A stretch of DNA of 64,000 nt from the NCBI RefSeq assembly GCF_001439605.1, contig NZ_LMBX01000005.1, positions 62,001-126,000 on the forward strand, given 5' to 3'. Source of the stretch: Cytobacillus praedii (GTDB lineage: Bacteria; Bacillota; Bacilli; Bacillales; Cytobacillaceae). This document shows positions 24,434-33,846 of the stretch, piece after piece. How positions within the stretch are numbered: the stretch's first letter is position 1; each line of letters starts with the position of its first letter. The notes under the pieces are model-generated. The model ran no database searches and was not told the origin of the DNA. It saw nothing but the letters and a program-made list of their open reading frames with translations. A program made the position numbers and the translations under genes.

Positions 24434-25330
24434 ATGAATACTTTCAAATTTACATTGCTAATACTCATAACAACATTTTTAATGGGTTCTTCTTTTGCTG
24501 TAGTTAAGATTGGCTTACCTTACTCATCCCCACTGTTATTAGCAGCACTACGCTTTACACTTGCTGGAATTATTATGGCTGTAATCGTAATCATTTTAAA
24601 AAGGCCGCACCCGACATCCATTAGTAGTTGGATAAAAGTGTTTATTATTGGTGCTTTTCAAACATCAGGTGTGATGGGATGTATTTTCTTGAGTTTACGA
24701 ACCATCACAGCAAGTGAATCCTCAGTTCTTACATTCACGAACCCGTTACTAGTTGTTATATTCAGTACCATCTTTTTAACAACACACTATAAACTTTATC
24801 AATGGATTGGTGTTCTTTTTGGATTAGTAGGGGTAAGTATAACAATGGGGGCGCAAATTGAATTTAAGATTGGTATTCTTTTTGGGCTTCTTTCTGCTAT
24901 TTTTTGGGCAATTGCCACATTATTAGCAAATAAATGGGGTTTACATTTCGATACGTGGGTTTTATCAGCCTATCAGTTGCTTTTTGGTGGGTTCCTGCTT
25001 TTACTTAGCAGTTTTATACTCGAAAAACCATTTTTTATTTTAAATGGTAATTCATTGCTCATTTTATTATGGTTAAGTATAATGTCCTCTATTGTTCAAT
25101 TTGCCCTCTGGTATTATCTTTTACAAAAAGGTGAACCAGGAAAAACGAGTGCATTTTTATTTTTGGCTCCTTTCTTTGGTGTATTATCAGGCTGGTTACT
25201 ATTAGGGGAGTCGTTATACCTTTCAAACATAGTTGGTGGCATGTTTATTATTATTGGTATCTATCTAGTAAATAGTAATTTTCAGCAGAAGAGTAGTCTA
25301 GTTAAGAGAACATTAAAAATAAATGAATAG
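24434..25330 (+). CDS. EamA/DMT-family transporter
   Basis: A 298-residue protein with ten hydrophobic segments arranged as two EamA repeats. It begins TFLMGSSFAVVKIGLPYSSP and has the typical LRFTLAGIIM, SLRTITASESSVLTFTNPLL (first repeat end) and GEPGKTSAFLFLAPFFGVLSG (seen as KTSAFLFLAPFFGVLSG, second repeat end). Such proteins export amino acids, nucleosides or drugs; the substrate is not predictable. GGGAG precedes ATG 24434. Confidence 0.88.
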   Translation: MNTFKFTLLILITTFLMGSSFAVVKIGLPYSSPLLLAALRFTLAGIIMAVIVIILKRPHPTSISSWIKVFIIGAFQTSGVMGCIFLSLRTITASESSVLTFTNPLLVVIFSTIFLTTHYKLYQWIGVLFGLVGVSITMGAQIEFKIGILFGLLSAIFWAIATLLANKWGLHFDTWVLSAYQLLFGGFLLLLSSFILEKPFFILNGNSLLILLWLSIMSSIVQFALWYYLLQKGEPGKTSAFLFLAPFFGVLSGWLLLGESLYLSNIVGGMFIIIGIYLVNSNFQQKSSLVKRTLKINE

Positions 25331-25654
25331 CTTAATCTAAAAGTCAAGTATGAAAGACCCAATTTACACATATATGTATAAAATCTTGTTTAAACCATTT
25401 CTGAAACTAGAAATGAACGATTCTTAATATATTGATATTTCCATTTTGTGTAGTAGCACGTAAAGGATATTAAACTTTTTGTTAAAAACAAGGAGAATGT
25501 TATTAGATAATTTATCAAAGTTTGGTGGAGTTCCGTTGAAGCAAGTTAAAGCTAAAATGAATGAATCAGTCAAAAAAATGTTCACAAAATGTTCATTTAC
25601 GAAGAGGTTCTCACTATCCCTATAATACAAAGGTAGTAAAAAGAAGGGATGATT
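25331..25654. other. Intergenic region with a -10 box
   Basis: No gene is seen. TATAAT at 25621-25626 is a likely -10 for the DUF2798 gene, but the -35 is poor. Two TGTTCA-like words (25578-25595) just upstream could be part of an operator. Confidence 0.45.
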
Positions 25655-26155
25655 ATGTTGCCAACAAATAAGAAAGAAAGTTTACAATTTGGTTTAATCA
25701 TGTGTTTTGGGATGGTATTAGTTATGACTATATATAATTTTTACCTAAATGGAACAATCGGGAAGATGACATTTAAAGAAGGGATATCTGATTTTTTAAT
25801 TGGATTTGTGATTGCTTTTGGACTTGACATGTTAATAGTAGGGCCAAATGCTAAAAAAATAGCATTAAAACTAACTGTAAATACAACTAAGAAAATCTAT
25901 ACAGTCCTTGCCATATCAGGATGCATGGTTTTGGGAATGGCGTTTTTTATGTCATTTTACGGATTAATTTCAACATATATACATAATGGTTTTACTTCTA
26001 ACTCAGTGGCAGCCGATTATTTTGCAGTTTTTAGCAAGAATTTAATTATGGCCTTACCATTACAGATCATTATTATGGGACCATTAGTCCGTTATATATT
26101 TACTAAGTATATTAAATCCAATAGGATGAATACAGAAGTTTATAAAAATACATGA
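25655..26155 (+). CDS. DUF2798 membrane protein
   Basis: A 166-residue protein with four hydrophobic segments in two related halves. Each half contains the DUF2798-type pattern (IGFVIAFGLDMLIVGPNAKK and LPLQIIIMGPLVRYIFTKY). The family is uncharacterised and often sits next to stress-response regulators. GAAGGG fits ATG 25655 (6 bases) rather than ATG 25649. A terminator follows. Confidence 0.8.
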   Translation: MLPTNKKESLQFGLIMCFGMVLVMTIYNFYLNGTIGKMTFKEGISDFLIGFVIAFGLDMLIVGPNAKKIALKLTVNTTKKIYTVLAISGCMVLGMAFFMSFYGLISTYIHNGFTSNSVAADYFAVFSKNLIMALPLQIIIMGPLVRYIFTKYIKSNRMNTEVYKNT

Positions 26156-26194
26156 AAACTAAATAGAATTTAATATTCCATTTGAAGAAAAAAA

Positions 26195-26223
26195 CCGATT
26201 GCAATTGCAATCGGCTTTTTTTC
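26195..26223. terminator. Terminator after the DUF2798 gene
   Basis: CCGATTGCAATTGCAATCGG is a perfect 20-base palindrome followed by a T-run, with an A-run upstream, so it can work on both strands. Confidence 0.88.
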
Positions 26224-26623
26224 TAATAGGATTTGTTTCGTTAAAACTGTTAATAGAACCTTCCTTTTTCTTCAATAAGAGGATGCAAGAATAGAGTATT
26301 TATGAGCTAAAATATGTCAATTAGCTTGCTGTGTGGAATCAAATGAATACCTCTTGAAAATGGGCAAGGCATTGCAGCAATGCCTAACTTTTTCATGGAG
26401 GAGAGAATTTTGCTCGGAGGAACTGAGGTGGAGGATTAGTAAACCTAGTATTCGAATGTTTGCCAACTTATTATTGGCAAAGTAGTTATTTATTTAAATT
26501 AATTAGTAAAGGACTTTAACCTTTCGTAAATTATTTATTTGAACTTACCTATAGGAAGCTAAAGGGTAAGATATTGGGGGAATAGGATGATCACAAAAGT
26601 AAGATCATAATTGAAAGATTATT
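26224..26623. other. 400-base gap with one small hairpin
   Basis: No gene is supported. AGGCATT (26367-26373) pairs with AATGCCT (26379-26385) and is followed by a T-rich stretch, possibly a terminator of a short or lost transcript. GGAGG words downstream of it have no open frame behind them. Confidence 0.4.
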
Positions 26624-26652
26624 TTACATACGTGCTGTACGTATGATAAAAT
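26624..26652 (+). promoter_or_regulatory. Promoter with internal palindromic operator (TetR type)
   Basis: TTACAT (26624-26629) and TAAAAT (26647-26652) are 17 bases apart, and the spacer is occupied by CATACGTGCTGTACGTATG (26627-26645), a 7-5-7 palindrome. A regulator bound there would block RNA polymerase. The TetR gene that ends this operon is the natural candidate. Confidence 0.65.
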
Positions 26653-26684
26653 ATGTTTAATTTACGATGAGGGAAGTGAAGAGA

Positions 26685-27092
26685 ATGAGATTTAGCAGTT
26701 TTTACCCAGTGTTAATGACAATGAAAGTGAAGGAAACGAGTGAATTTTATCAACAGAATTTTGGATTTTTAAGTGTTTTTGAAGCTGATTGGTATGTGAG
26801 TCTAAAGCAAGAAGAGACTGGTGTTGAATTGGCAATCCTTCAGTCTGATCACGAAACTGTTCCTTTCTCTTATGGAAAGTCTATCCAAGGATTAATATTA
26901 AATTTTGAAGTTGAAAATGTAGATGAAATGTATCATCAATTGATTAAGGAAAAACAGCTGCCCTTACATCTCGAATTACGTAACGAGGCATTTGGTCAAA
27001 GGCATTTTATTACAAGTGACCCAAATGGAGTATTGATTGATATCATTACGGTTATTCCGCATGATACGTCCTTTCAAAATCATTATAAATAG
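26685..27092 (+). CDS. VOC-family (glyoxalase-like) protein
   Basis: A 135-residue vicinal oxygen chelate protein: [20 protein letters not shown] at the start, [14 protein letters not shown] in the middle, and [18 protein letters not shown] with the late acidic metal ligand region. VOC proteins include glyoxalases and resistance proteins that sequester antibiotics. It is first in a three-gene operon with AlkC and TetR, so a role in detoxifying an electrophile is possible. GGGAAG supports ATG 26685 over ATG 26667. Confidence 0.85.
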   Translation: MRFSSFYPVLMTMKVKETSEFYQQNFGFLSVFEADWYVSLKQEETGVELAILQSDHETVPFSYGKSIQGLILNFEVENVDEMYHQLIKEKQLPLHLELRNEAFGQRHFITSDPNGVLIDIITVIPHDTSFQNHYK

Positions 27093-27114
27093 AAAGTGAG
27101 AGAGGGGAGTCATA

Positions 27115-27897
27115 ATGAGTGAGTATATACCTTTTAAATATTATTTTGATAGAGAATTGGCCCTTCATCTGGCAGATTTAATCCAGCAGCAGTATCCTCA
27201 TTTTACTAGAGAGTCTTTTGTAGATACTGTATCTATAGAAGTAGAAAATAAAGAATTGAAGGCTCGTGTTGAGGTAATTGCGAACATCTTAAAGCAACAT
27301 CTTCCAACTGATTATGAAGAAGCTTTAGCTATCTTATTAAAGATTTTAGGACCAGAAAATAAAACAGAAGAAGGGATGTTTACCAAGGGGTATTTTCTAA
27401 TGCCAGTCGCCTGTTTTGTCGAAAAGTATGGCATGGATCACTTTGATTTATCCTTAAATGCCATGTATGAAATTACTAAACGACATACAGCAGAATATGC
27501 AATCCGCCCCTATTTAATTGCAAATAGCGATCGCTGCATGGATTATTTTCAATTCTGGGCAAAAGATCCAAATTCACATGTTAGGAGATTAGTAAGTGAA
27601 GGAACGCGGCCACGGCTGCCTTGGGCTAAAAAGATACCTCTATTAAAAAATGATGTACAAAATAATCTGAGTTTGCTAGAAGAATTAATGTGTGACAGCT
27701 CTCGCTATGTTCAAAAGTCTGTAGCCAACCACATAAATGATTTAACAAAAGAAAACCCCGAAGCAGTCCTAACATGGATACAGAAGTATATATCAGATAA
27801 TAATGGTATAAACCGAAAAATCATTAAACATGGATTAAGAACTTTAATAAAAGTAAATCATGAACATGCATTGGAGTTATCCCGTCAAGTGGAGTAA
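27115..27897 (+). CDS. DNA alkylation repair protein, AlkC-like
   Basis: A 260-residue all-helical HEAT-like repeat protein of the AlkC/AlkD DNA glycosylase superfamily, which excises N3- and N7-alkyl purines. Typical segments are FTKGYFLMPVACFVEKYG, WAKDPNSHVRRLVSEGTRPR (the basic DNA-facing element), LPWAKKIPLL and SVANHINDLTKENP. It lies between a VOC and a TetR gene, consistent with a response to an alkylating agent. Confidence 0.88.
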   Translation: MSEYIPFKYYFDRELALHLADLIQQQYPHFTRESFVDTVSIEVENKELKARVEVIANILKQHLPTDYEEALAILLKILGPENKTEEGMFTKGYFLMPVACFVEKYGMDHFDLSLNAMYEITKRHTAEYAIRPYLIANSDRCMDYFQFWAKDPNSHVRRLVSEGTRPRLPWAKKIPLLKNDVQNNLSLLEELMCDSSRYVQKSVANHINDLTKENPEAVLTWIQKYISDNNGINRKIIKHGLRTLIKVNHEHALELSRQVE

Positions 27898-27911
27898 GGA
27901 GTGTAGGCCGT

Positions 27912-28499
27912 ATGAAAAAAAATAAAACAGAAACAGAACAAACAATACAAAACCTCATGGAAAAAGCACGGCAGCACTTTACTGAGTATGGATATGCGAA
28001 CGTTACCCTTGAAGAAATTGCACAAGAAGCGAATGTAACGAGGGGTGCTTTATATCATCATTTTAAAAATAAAAAAGGGCTGTTTCTTGCTGTATTTGAA
28101 GTGGTTCAGAAAGAGATCGGTGAACATGTCGAAGCAGCTGCTGCACAAAGTAATAATAGCTGGCAGCAATTAATTAACGGGTGCCAAGCTTATCTGGAAG
28201 GAGCAGTAGTATCACAAAATCAACGTATCCTTTTGATTGATGGGCCAGCTATATTAGGCTGGGATACCTTTCGAAAAATGGACGAAAAATATTCGATGAA
28301 TTCACTTAGGGAACAATTACAATTTATGCAGGAACGCGAGCTAATAAAGCCTATTTCTGTCGAGGCAATGACCCATTGTCTTTCTGGAGCAATGAATGAA
28401 GCAGTGCTATGGATTTCTGACCACTCTGATCAAAAAGATGTAAAAGAAGAAGTGATGATCGTTTTAAAGCACATGTTAGAAAGTTTCAGAAATAGGTGA
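27912..28499 (+). CDS. TetR-family regulator
   Basis: A 195-residue protein with the TetR helix-turn-helix in residues 10-57 (YANVTLEEIAQEANVTRGAL, YHHFKNKKGLFLAVFE) and a helical ligand domain with a YsiA/AcrR-like C-terminus. It is the last gene of the VOC-AlkC operon and probably regulates it through the palindrome at 26627-26645. AAGGAG lies about 9-11 bases before ATG 27912. Confidence 0.9.
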   Translation: MKKNKTETEQTIQNLMEKARQHFTEYGYANVTLEEIAQEANVTRGALYHHFKNKKGLFLAVFEVVQKEIGEHVEAAAAQSNNSWQQLINGCQAYLEGAVVSQNQRILLIDGPAILGWDTFRKMDEKYSMNSLREQLQFMQERELIKPISVEAMTHCLSGAMNEAVLWISDHSDQKDVKEEVMIVLKHMLESFRNR

Positions 28500-28652
28500 A
28501 TCAAAAGAGTGAGAATATGAAAATTGGTGAAGCATCATTATAAAATACTCACTATGGTCATTACAATGTTAAACACTTTTCGGTTGATAGAAATGTAGAG
28601 GAAGATCTGTTCCTGTTATTTTTTGATTCCCAAAGTTAAATAGTTAAACAGT
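28500..28652. other. Spacer between TetR gene and terminator
   Basis: This holds only a very short frame (28517, nine codons) with no sign of a gene. It may be the remains of a longer reading frame. Confidence 0.35.
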
Positions 28653-28692
28653 AATAACCCAATTTCTTAGTGGAAATTGGGTTATTTTTATT
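28653..28692 (+). terminator. Strong hairpin terminator
   Basis: AATAACCCAATTTC (28653-28666) pairs perfectly with GAAATTGGGTTATT (28673-28686), followed by a T-rich run. It is the first terminator after the VOC-AlkC-TetR operon. Confidence 0.85.
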
Positions 28693-29067
28693 TATGGACC
28701 ATTTAATAGGAGGTACGTATTGCGGGATAAATAGAAATATAAGATCACTGCTATTATGTTAAAGGGCAGTTTTCTAAAAAAAGATATGTTGGTTTACAGT
28801 GAAGAATAGAGAACAATTATAAAGTTTTGGGGAGTGAGAAAATGATGAACAATAATCAAATGGGTGAACTATTTTGTTTTATAGTTCTTCAATTTCCTTA
28901 ATCTGGCACAACTCTACAGGAAGAATGACGCTCTTACTTTATAGTAAAGCCAAATTCGTTCATAGCCTTTTGGGAGTTGATTTTGTTTTGCGTTACTTGG
29001 TTAATGCACTTACTAGGGCATTTAAGCATTAATTTGTACAAAAAGGAATAATGAAACTGAAATAAAA
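28693..29067. other. Non-coding stretch with repeat fragments
   Basis: No gene is supported. Two segments (28752-28825 and 28925-28958) resemble parts of the hairpin repeat family seen at 33.8, 35.6 and 45.1 kb, for example TTATGTTAAAGGGCA and ACGCTCTTACTTTAT. A 19-codon frame from 28842 has a GGGGAG site but is not conserved in any way I can judge. Confidence 0.4.
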
Positions 29068-29598
29068 TTAATAATCTAATTGTTTTAAGCCTAAAACTAA
29101 GCGATCTTCAGACATTTCTATAATTTTATACAGCTTAAGCCTTTTTTCAATTTCTTTTTGAATTTTTTCTGCATTACTAAACAAGCCCATGACGGATTCA
29201 ATCGCATAGATTAGAATGGTTAACACACCTGCACTCCCCAATTCCACGCCTAATAGTTCTTTATCTGAAAGATGAGTGTCCATTATTTTTTTAACCTCTT
29301 TGTAGTATGCTCCTTGAATAATAATTTTGTCATACTTTGCCTTTAACGCCACTAATAAATCATTTGGATTATAAGCTTCATAAATCGGCTTTTCTTTCTC
29401 TATATGCAATAGCTCATTTAGGACATCACCCGGAGTTTTATCTAATGTTTCTGCAATTGCAATGATTACTTTACTGGAGTATTTTTCAATGCTTTTATTT
29501 GTGTGAGTTGAAAGTAACTGTTGACTCACACCGGTTTTTTTAAAGACATCATATCTTTTGCAATGATTTCTCTGTAAATATAAGTCTAAATAATTCAT
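29068..29598 (-). CDS. Helix-turn-helix protein, unknown
   Basis: A 176-residue protein. The N-terminal 70 residues (YDVFKKTGVSQQLLSTHTN, then IIAIAETLDKTPGDVLNEL) look like an XRE-like DNA-binding domain. The rest is helical and charged, with a hydrophobic stretch around GSAGVLTILIYAIESVMGLF. The start MNYLDLYLQ is chosen because GAGAGGTG lies upstream on the minus strand; an upstream ATG at 29640 has no site. Similar proteins occur on phage and plasmid elements, but no phage genes are nearby. Confidence 0.65.
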   Translation of the reverse strand: MNYLDLYLQRNHCKRYDVFKKTGVSQQLLSTHTNKSIEKYSSKVIIAIAETLDKTPGDVLNELLHIEKEKPIYEAYNPNDLLVALKAKYDKIIIQGAYYKEVKKIMDTHLSDKELLGVELGSAGVLTILIYAIESVMGLFSNAEKIQKEIEKRLKLYKIIEMSEDRLVLGLKQLDY

Positions 29599-29977
29599 AA
29601 GAATACACCTCTCTTTAATAAAAAAAATTTTATTAGTCAATTATATTTTACTATTGAATGATATAAATGTACACTGAAATTTGTAAAAATTGGCAGGGGT
29701 TAAATCAAGAAACTGGAAACGAAAATGTGAAATTAGCACTTATTGTAAGAAAAGGCGCGATTTTGGATTAAATAGTTTGCTTTTTCTTTGTATACAGGAT
29801 TTAGTGGAGGAAGAATGTTGAAAAAATTGAATACTTATGGTAACGAGGGTATGTTGTTCGTGGAAATTTGTAATCAAATGAACCTGTTAATTGTAGCAAT
29901 ATACCTAGAAAGGCAGCAATTACTCAATAAAAAGGCGTCTTTATTTGGCTTATTAAATATTTGAAGGAGGAATGAAC
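29599..29977. other. Intergenic region between divergent HTH and GNAT genes
   Basis: No gene is supported. A short frame beginning TTG 29818 has no conserved features. A segment near 29915-29950 (GGCGTCTTTATTTGGCTTATT) shows partial similarity to the hairpin repeats. Confidence 0.4.
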
Positions 29978-30475
29978 ATGACAGATTACAAGGTAAGAAC
30001 AGAAACGGAACAGGACATAGATTTTTTATGGGAAATGCTTTATCAAGCCATTTTTATGGCTGAAGGGGAAATCAAGCCTTCACGAGAGATTTTAAATCAG
30101 CCTGAGATATTTAAGTATTTATGTAATTGGGGAAGACAGGGAGACATAGCATTAATCGCCATGGACTCAAGTGAAAAACCAGTGGGAGCCATATGGGCAC
30201 GTTTATTTGATGAAACAAATAAAACGTATGGATTTATTGACAAAAACACGCCAGTACTTAGCATGGCTGTTGTACCAGAATATAGAGGTCAAGGGGTAGG
30301 AACCTTACTTCTTAATGAAATGCTTCGAAAAGCTAAGAATTCTGGTTTTTTCTCATTATCATTAAGTGTTGACCCCAAAAATCCTGCTCTCCATTTGTAT
30401 GAAAGGCAGGGATTTGTGAAAGTCGGTATAAATGGAACATCGTGGGATATGATGACAACATTAGATAATAAGTAA
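29978..30475 (+). CDS. GNAT acetyltransferase
   Basis: A 165-residue GNAT protein. The acetyl-CoA binding motif A is visible as LSMAVVPEYRGQGVGTLLLN (about residues 92-111), followed by LSLSVDPKNPALHLYERQGF of motif B. The N-terminus TEQDIDFLWEMLYQAIF is shared with a group of Bacillus RimI-like acetyltransferases. GGAGG gives 7-base spacing to ATG 29978, better than ATG 29972. The substrate is unknown. Confidence 0.88.
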   Translation: MTDYKVRTETEQDIDFLWEMLYQAIFMAEGEIKPSREILNQPEIFKYLCNWGRQGDIALIAMDSSEKPVGAIWARLFDETNKTYGFIDKNTPVLSMAVVPEYRGQGVGTLLLNEMLRKAKNSGFFSLSLSVDPKNPALHLYERQGFVKVGINGTSWDMMTTLDNK

Positions 30476-30649
30476 AAGATTGAAGGGCTTCGGTAAGTAA
30501 TTGAAGGGTATCAGGCATATTCCAAATCGGGCGTATGAATGCATAAGAATATCAAGAAGAATTGAATACTTTTAGTATAGATAGTTTTTTTGGTGAATTG
30601 TATATTTGTTAACAAGAAGTCCATTAAGATTAAAAAGGAGGACTTCCGC

Positions 30650-31178
30650 ATGTTATATGTATTTAGACATGGACAAACAGATTTGAATAAAGAACGGAAA
30701 ATGCAGGGGGAGAAGAGGCTTACCATTAAACGTGTATGGGATAGAACAAGCTAAAACTTTAAGAGATAAAATACAAAGTATTCATTTTGATTTTGTTTTT
30801 TCTTCCCCTCAAGAGCGAGCCGTACAAACAGCGAAAATTGTTACCGGGGTAAAAGCTGTAATAGATAATAGATTGGATGTTTTTGATTTGGGTGAAGCCG
30901 ACAGATTACATATCAGTGAAGTAAAAATGGCTGGTCCATTACCTGATTCCTCTGTCTATAATGGGGTGGAAGAACCAAATAGTTTTGTTAAAAGAGTATT
31001 TAGCTTTATGAAAGAACTTGAAAATCAAAAAGGAAAGAAGGAATTAAATATTCTTATAACTGGTCACAGATGTACAACAGGCTGTATTGGTGCTTATTTT
31101 GAGGGAATACCCGCAGATGGAAATATCTTAAAATTCTCCTCCGATACTGGTGATTATAAAACATATATTTTTAAGTAA
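30650..31178 (+). pseudogene. Histidine phosphatase gene with frameshift
   Basis: ATG 30650, preceded by AAAGGAGG, opens a frame giving MLYVFRHGQTDLNKERKMQG, the RHG signature of the phosphoglycerate mutase-like histidine phosphatases. It then stops at about 30753. One frame over, translation continues as YGIEQAKTLRDKIQ to ITGHRCTTGCIGAYFEG and a stop at 31178. The two parts join if one G of the GGGGG run at 30706-30710 is removed, restoring MQGRRGLPLNVYG. This is either a real inactivating indel or a base error in a homopolymer. Confidence 0.8.
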
Positions 31179-31317
31179 TCTACCATATTCGGCGGCAATT
31201 CAATTATAAGGATTTTTTTTATTGGGCTAATTAAAAATTAAATATTAAGTTTAGAAGAGGTAATGTAGTTTTATACTTTCATAAAGGAGAATCCTAGCAG
31301 AAGGAGAAATAGACTTT

Positions 31318-31776
31318 ATGCCAGAAAAAAAAGATTCATTTCGTGAAATGAATGCTAAAGATAAAACAGTAACAGTTGCAGGAATAACATTGCTCATTAT
31401 CCTGGTGATAGGCTTTGTATTTGGGCTTTATTTCTTTGGTATGGCAGGGATTTTTAAACTTCTCGGTGTTCAGTATGAGTCTTTCTGGTCATTGGCTGTC
31501 TTTGTTGTTAGTTACTATATTCTTGGTATCATTGTCGAATTGTTTTCCGAAACAATTTTTAAGTTATCCGTTCGAAATATAACAGGAGAAATATGGGTCT
31601 TTTTTATCCGGATCAGTTTTGAACTTACTTCGAACTGGCTTGTCCTGTTTACAGTAGATGAGTTTATGGAAAGTATGACACTTTCATGGAAAACAGAGAT
31701 TATTATTGCATTGGTAATTGCCTTAATTGAAATAGCTTTCGATCATGGTAAGGATAAAGATGCTAATATAGATTGA
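31318..31776 (+). CDS. YrvL-family membrane protein
   Basis: A 152-residue protein with four hydrophobic segments, similar in layout to Bacillus YrvL: NAKDKTVTVAGITLLIILVI near the start, FFGMAGIFKLLGVQYESFWSL (seen as MAGIFKLLGVQYESFWSL) and LVLFTVDEFMESMTLS near the end. YrvL is described as a regulatory protein tied to oxalate decarboxylase or antisigma control, but its mechanism is unclear. AAGGAG lies upstream of ATG 31318. The assignment rests on pattern memory. Confidence 0.6.
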   Translation: MPEKKDSFREMNAKDKTVTVAGITLLIILVIGFVFGLYFFGMAGIFKLLGVQYESFWSLAVFVVSYYILGIIVELFSETIFKLSVRNITGEIWVFFIRISFELTSNWLVLFTVDEFMESMTLSWKTEIIIALVIALIEIAFDHGKDKDANID

Positions 31777-32360
31777 TTTTTATTTTTTCTATCTTGATGT
31801 TTATAGATATAAAAGTTCAATTAATCGAATAAAGGCAGATTTTTTTTTACTGAATATGGGTTTAGAGCAGGCTGAGAGAGTTCAAATACTCAATATCATT
31901 TCACATTAAAAGATAAAAATGACAGGGTGGGTTATGAAGATGACTTAGGAGCAAACAACCAATTGATACAATTTAAGTGTTTCATATAAGGTTTTTAAAC
32001 TATTATGTGAGGAAATGCACTTAAATTTATATAGGGAGCTTCATTTTATATGGGATATACTTATGACTTTCAACAACTGGTTGCGTTAAATAAACTAGAG
32101 ATAGCTGGTATTTAGGTTTGAGGATAATCTGGGTTTTCCAATATAAAGGTGTATATCTGCTACAAGAATCACGCTATTTCTTTTTGCAAATGGCCAGAGT
32201 ATAGGGGGAACCGATGCAATATGGAGCCAATTTTTTTTTTGAAAGCATCGGTTCTGTTTAATGAAGGAATACCTATACGGAGTTTGTCAGTGTCTACTTT
32301 ATGAAACTTTTCAATTTTATACTCGTATTGATTAAAAGCTATAACCGAAGGGGTGTTTAC
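31777..32360. other. Gap of nearly 600 bases with no supported gene
   Basis: A 21-codon frame at 32050 (MGYTYDFQQLVALNKLEIAG) follows a GGGAG word at about 32033 and may be a remnant of a longer gene. A segment at 32170-32196 (CACGCTATTTCTTTTTG) resembles the hairpin repeats. Nothing else is seen. Confidence 0.4.
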
Positions 32361-32783
32361 ATGTCAGATCCATTTATTGTGGGTGATTATATGTTTCAAA
32401 TTGTCCCTATTTTTATTGGAATTATTTTTGTAATCGTTTTTGGCGGTATTTTATTTTCAATTTTCAAAGGAATTGGCCAGTGGCACAAAAATGAGCAGTC
32501 TCCGGAATTAAGAGTGCCAGCTATAGTTAAATCAAAACGAGCAGATGTTTCCAGAAGGTCAAATATGCATCATCATCAGCCAGATAACCATCACCATCAT
32601 TCTTCAAGTACACATACAAGATATTTTGTTACTTTCGAGTTCGAAAGCGGTGACCGTTCGGAGTTTCACGTTTCTGGTAAGGAGTATGGTTTACTTTCTG
32701 AAGATGATATTGGAATATTAAACTTTCAAGGGACACGATATTTAGGCTTTGAGAGAGAAAAAGTGAAGTATGAGAATACTTAA
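32361..32783 (+). CDS. DUF2500 protein with one membrane anchor
   Basis: A 140-residue protein: one transmembrane helix (about residues 13-37), a histidine-rich loop (MHHHQPDNHHHHSSSTH, about 68-86) and a C-terminal beta-rich DUF2500 domain with YFVTFEFESGDRSEFHVSGK and GTRYLGFERE. The His cluster could bind metal (inference). ATG 32361 has AGGGG upstream and removes a non-conserved 20-residue extension. The family's function is unknown. Confidence 0.8.
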   Translation: MSDPFIVGDYMFQIVPIFIGIIFVIVFGGILFSIFKGIGQWHKNEQSPELRVPAIVKSKRADVSRRSNMHHHQPDNHHHHSSSTHTRYFVTFEFESGDRSEFHVSGKEYGLLSEDDIGILNFQGTRYLGFEREKVKYENT

Positions 32784-33219
32784 GCAAAACAAAAACTAGC
32801 CAAAAGCTCTTCTTAGTTGTTTTGAATACACTCAATGATTATTCTGGATACTTAAACAAAAATATGAACAATATTAAGTTGATTACAGAACAGATCTTCT
32901 TATAATGTTGAAGTATTTTCATTAACAAAAGGATGAAAATGATGAAGAAAAATTTAGATTATAGTCTGTAAAAATTGGCATCAACAAAAGTATTCAATTA
33001 AAGGGCAAGATTATGAAGCTAGAATTTCACTCTTTCTTTATTTGAATAGGGCCAGATTATTGAGTTACTCATTGTTCTATCATACGAAATAGTCAATCGG
33101 AAGCGGTTAAGATCAGAAGGGATTTTTAAATTCTTACCGAATTTTTATTGGGAGTATCTTAACACTAAACAATGAAAATTGATCAAACTGTTATCTTAAT
33201 TTTAAAATGAGGTGAAATC
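32784..33219. other. Non-coding gap
   Basis: No gene. A segment at 33017-33056 (TTTCACTCTTTCTTTATTTG) matches the right half of the hairpin repeat family. AGGTGA at about 33208 is the ribosome binding site for the Nudix gene. Confidence 0.4.
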
Positions 33220-33705
33220 TTGTCACATGTGAGAATTCGTTGTACCGGTTTAATTATCGAACACAATTCTGTACTTTTAGTGGAATATGATGATAACGGA
33301 ATTCATTATAATTTACCTGGTGGAGGACTGGAACCTGGTGAAACGATAATGGAGGGTGTTGCAAGAGAAGTGTTAGAAGAAACTACAGTTCAAGTAGATG
33401 TTGGACCGTTAGTATTAATTTATGAGTTTACTCCTCATAAACAGTCAGGCGATTATAAACTCAATGAGCAACACTCATTACATCTCATTTTTGAATGTAA
33501 AATAAAAAACAATTCAAAACCAAGATTACCCGACTTTCCTGATCAACACCAATCGGCGGTGAAGTGGATTCCTCTAGATGAGCTAGACTCCATTTTACTG
33601 ATACCAAATATTAACCAGCAAATCAAAAACTATGTAAACCACAAAGGAAGTATCGACTTAATTGAGGATTATAGGTTAGACAAACTCCGCTTAGAATTAA
33701 ATTGA
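33220..33705 (+). CDS. Nudix hydrolase
   Basis: A 161-residue Nudix protein with the box GGGLEPGETIMEGVAREVLE then ETTV (about residues 36-59); the canonical Gly after the EE pair is Thr here. HYNLPGGG and PDQHQSAVKWIPLDEL are typical of the broad ADP-ribose/NTP pyrophosphatase group. The start is TTG 33220 with GAGGTGA a few bases upstream; GTG 33229 is an alternative. The substrate is unknown. Confidence 0.85.
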   Translation: MSHVRIRCTGLIIEHNSVLLVEYDDNGIHYNLPGGGLEPGETIMEGVAREVLEETTVQVDVGPLVLIYEFTPHKQSGDYKLNEQHSLHLIFECKIKNNSKPRLPDFPDQHQSAVKWIPLDELDSILLIPNINQQIKNYVNHKGSIDLIEDYRLDKLRLELN

Positions 33706-33788
33706 TTTATGTTGCCAATAAATATTGGGATGCAAGCTTCAACAACGATGGGTGCATCTTTATTTAAACTAAAAGGTACAAATAAATG

Positions 33789-33846
33789 GGCGTAATTCTT
33801 GAAGGGGATTTCGCTCTTTCTTTATATTAAGGGCTATTTAATGGAA
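33789..33846. repeat. Dispersed hairpin repeat, copy
   Basis: GGGCGTAATTCTTGAAGGGG then ATTTCGCTCTTTCTTTATAT form imperfect hairpin arms plus a T-rich tail and TTAAGGGCTATTTAAT. It matches the copies at 35616 and 45061 in order and spacing. Confidence 0.6.

Noticed and set aside
29068-29598. Prophage remnant suggested by the HTH protein
   Set aside because: No integrase, terminase, portal or attachment site lies nearby, so a single HTH gene is not enough.
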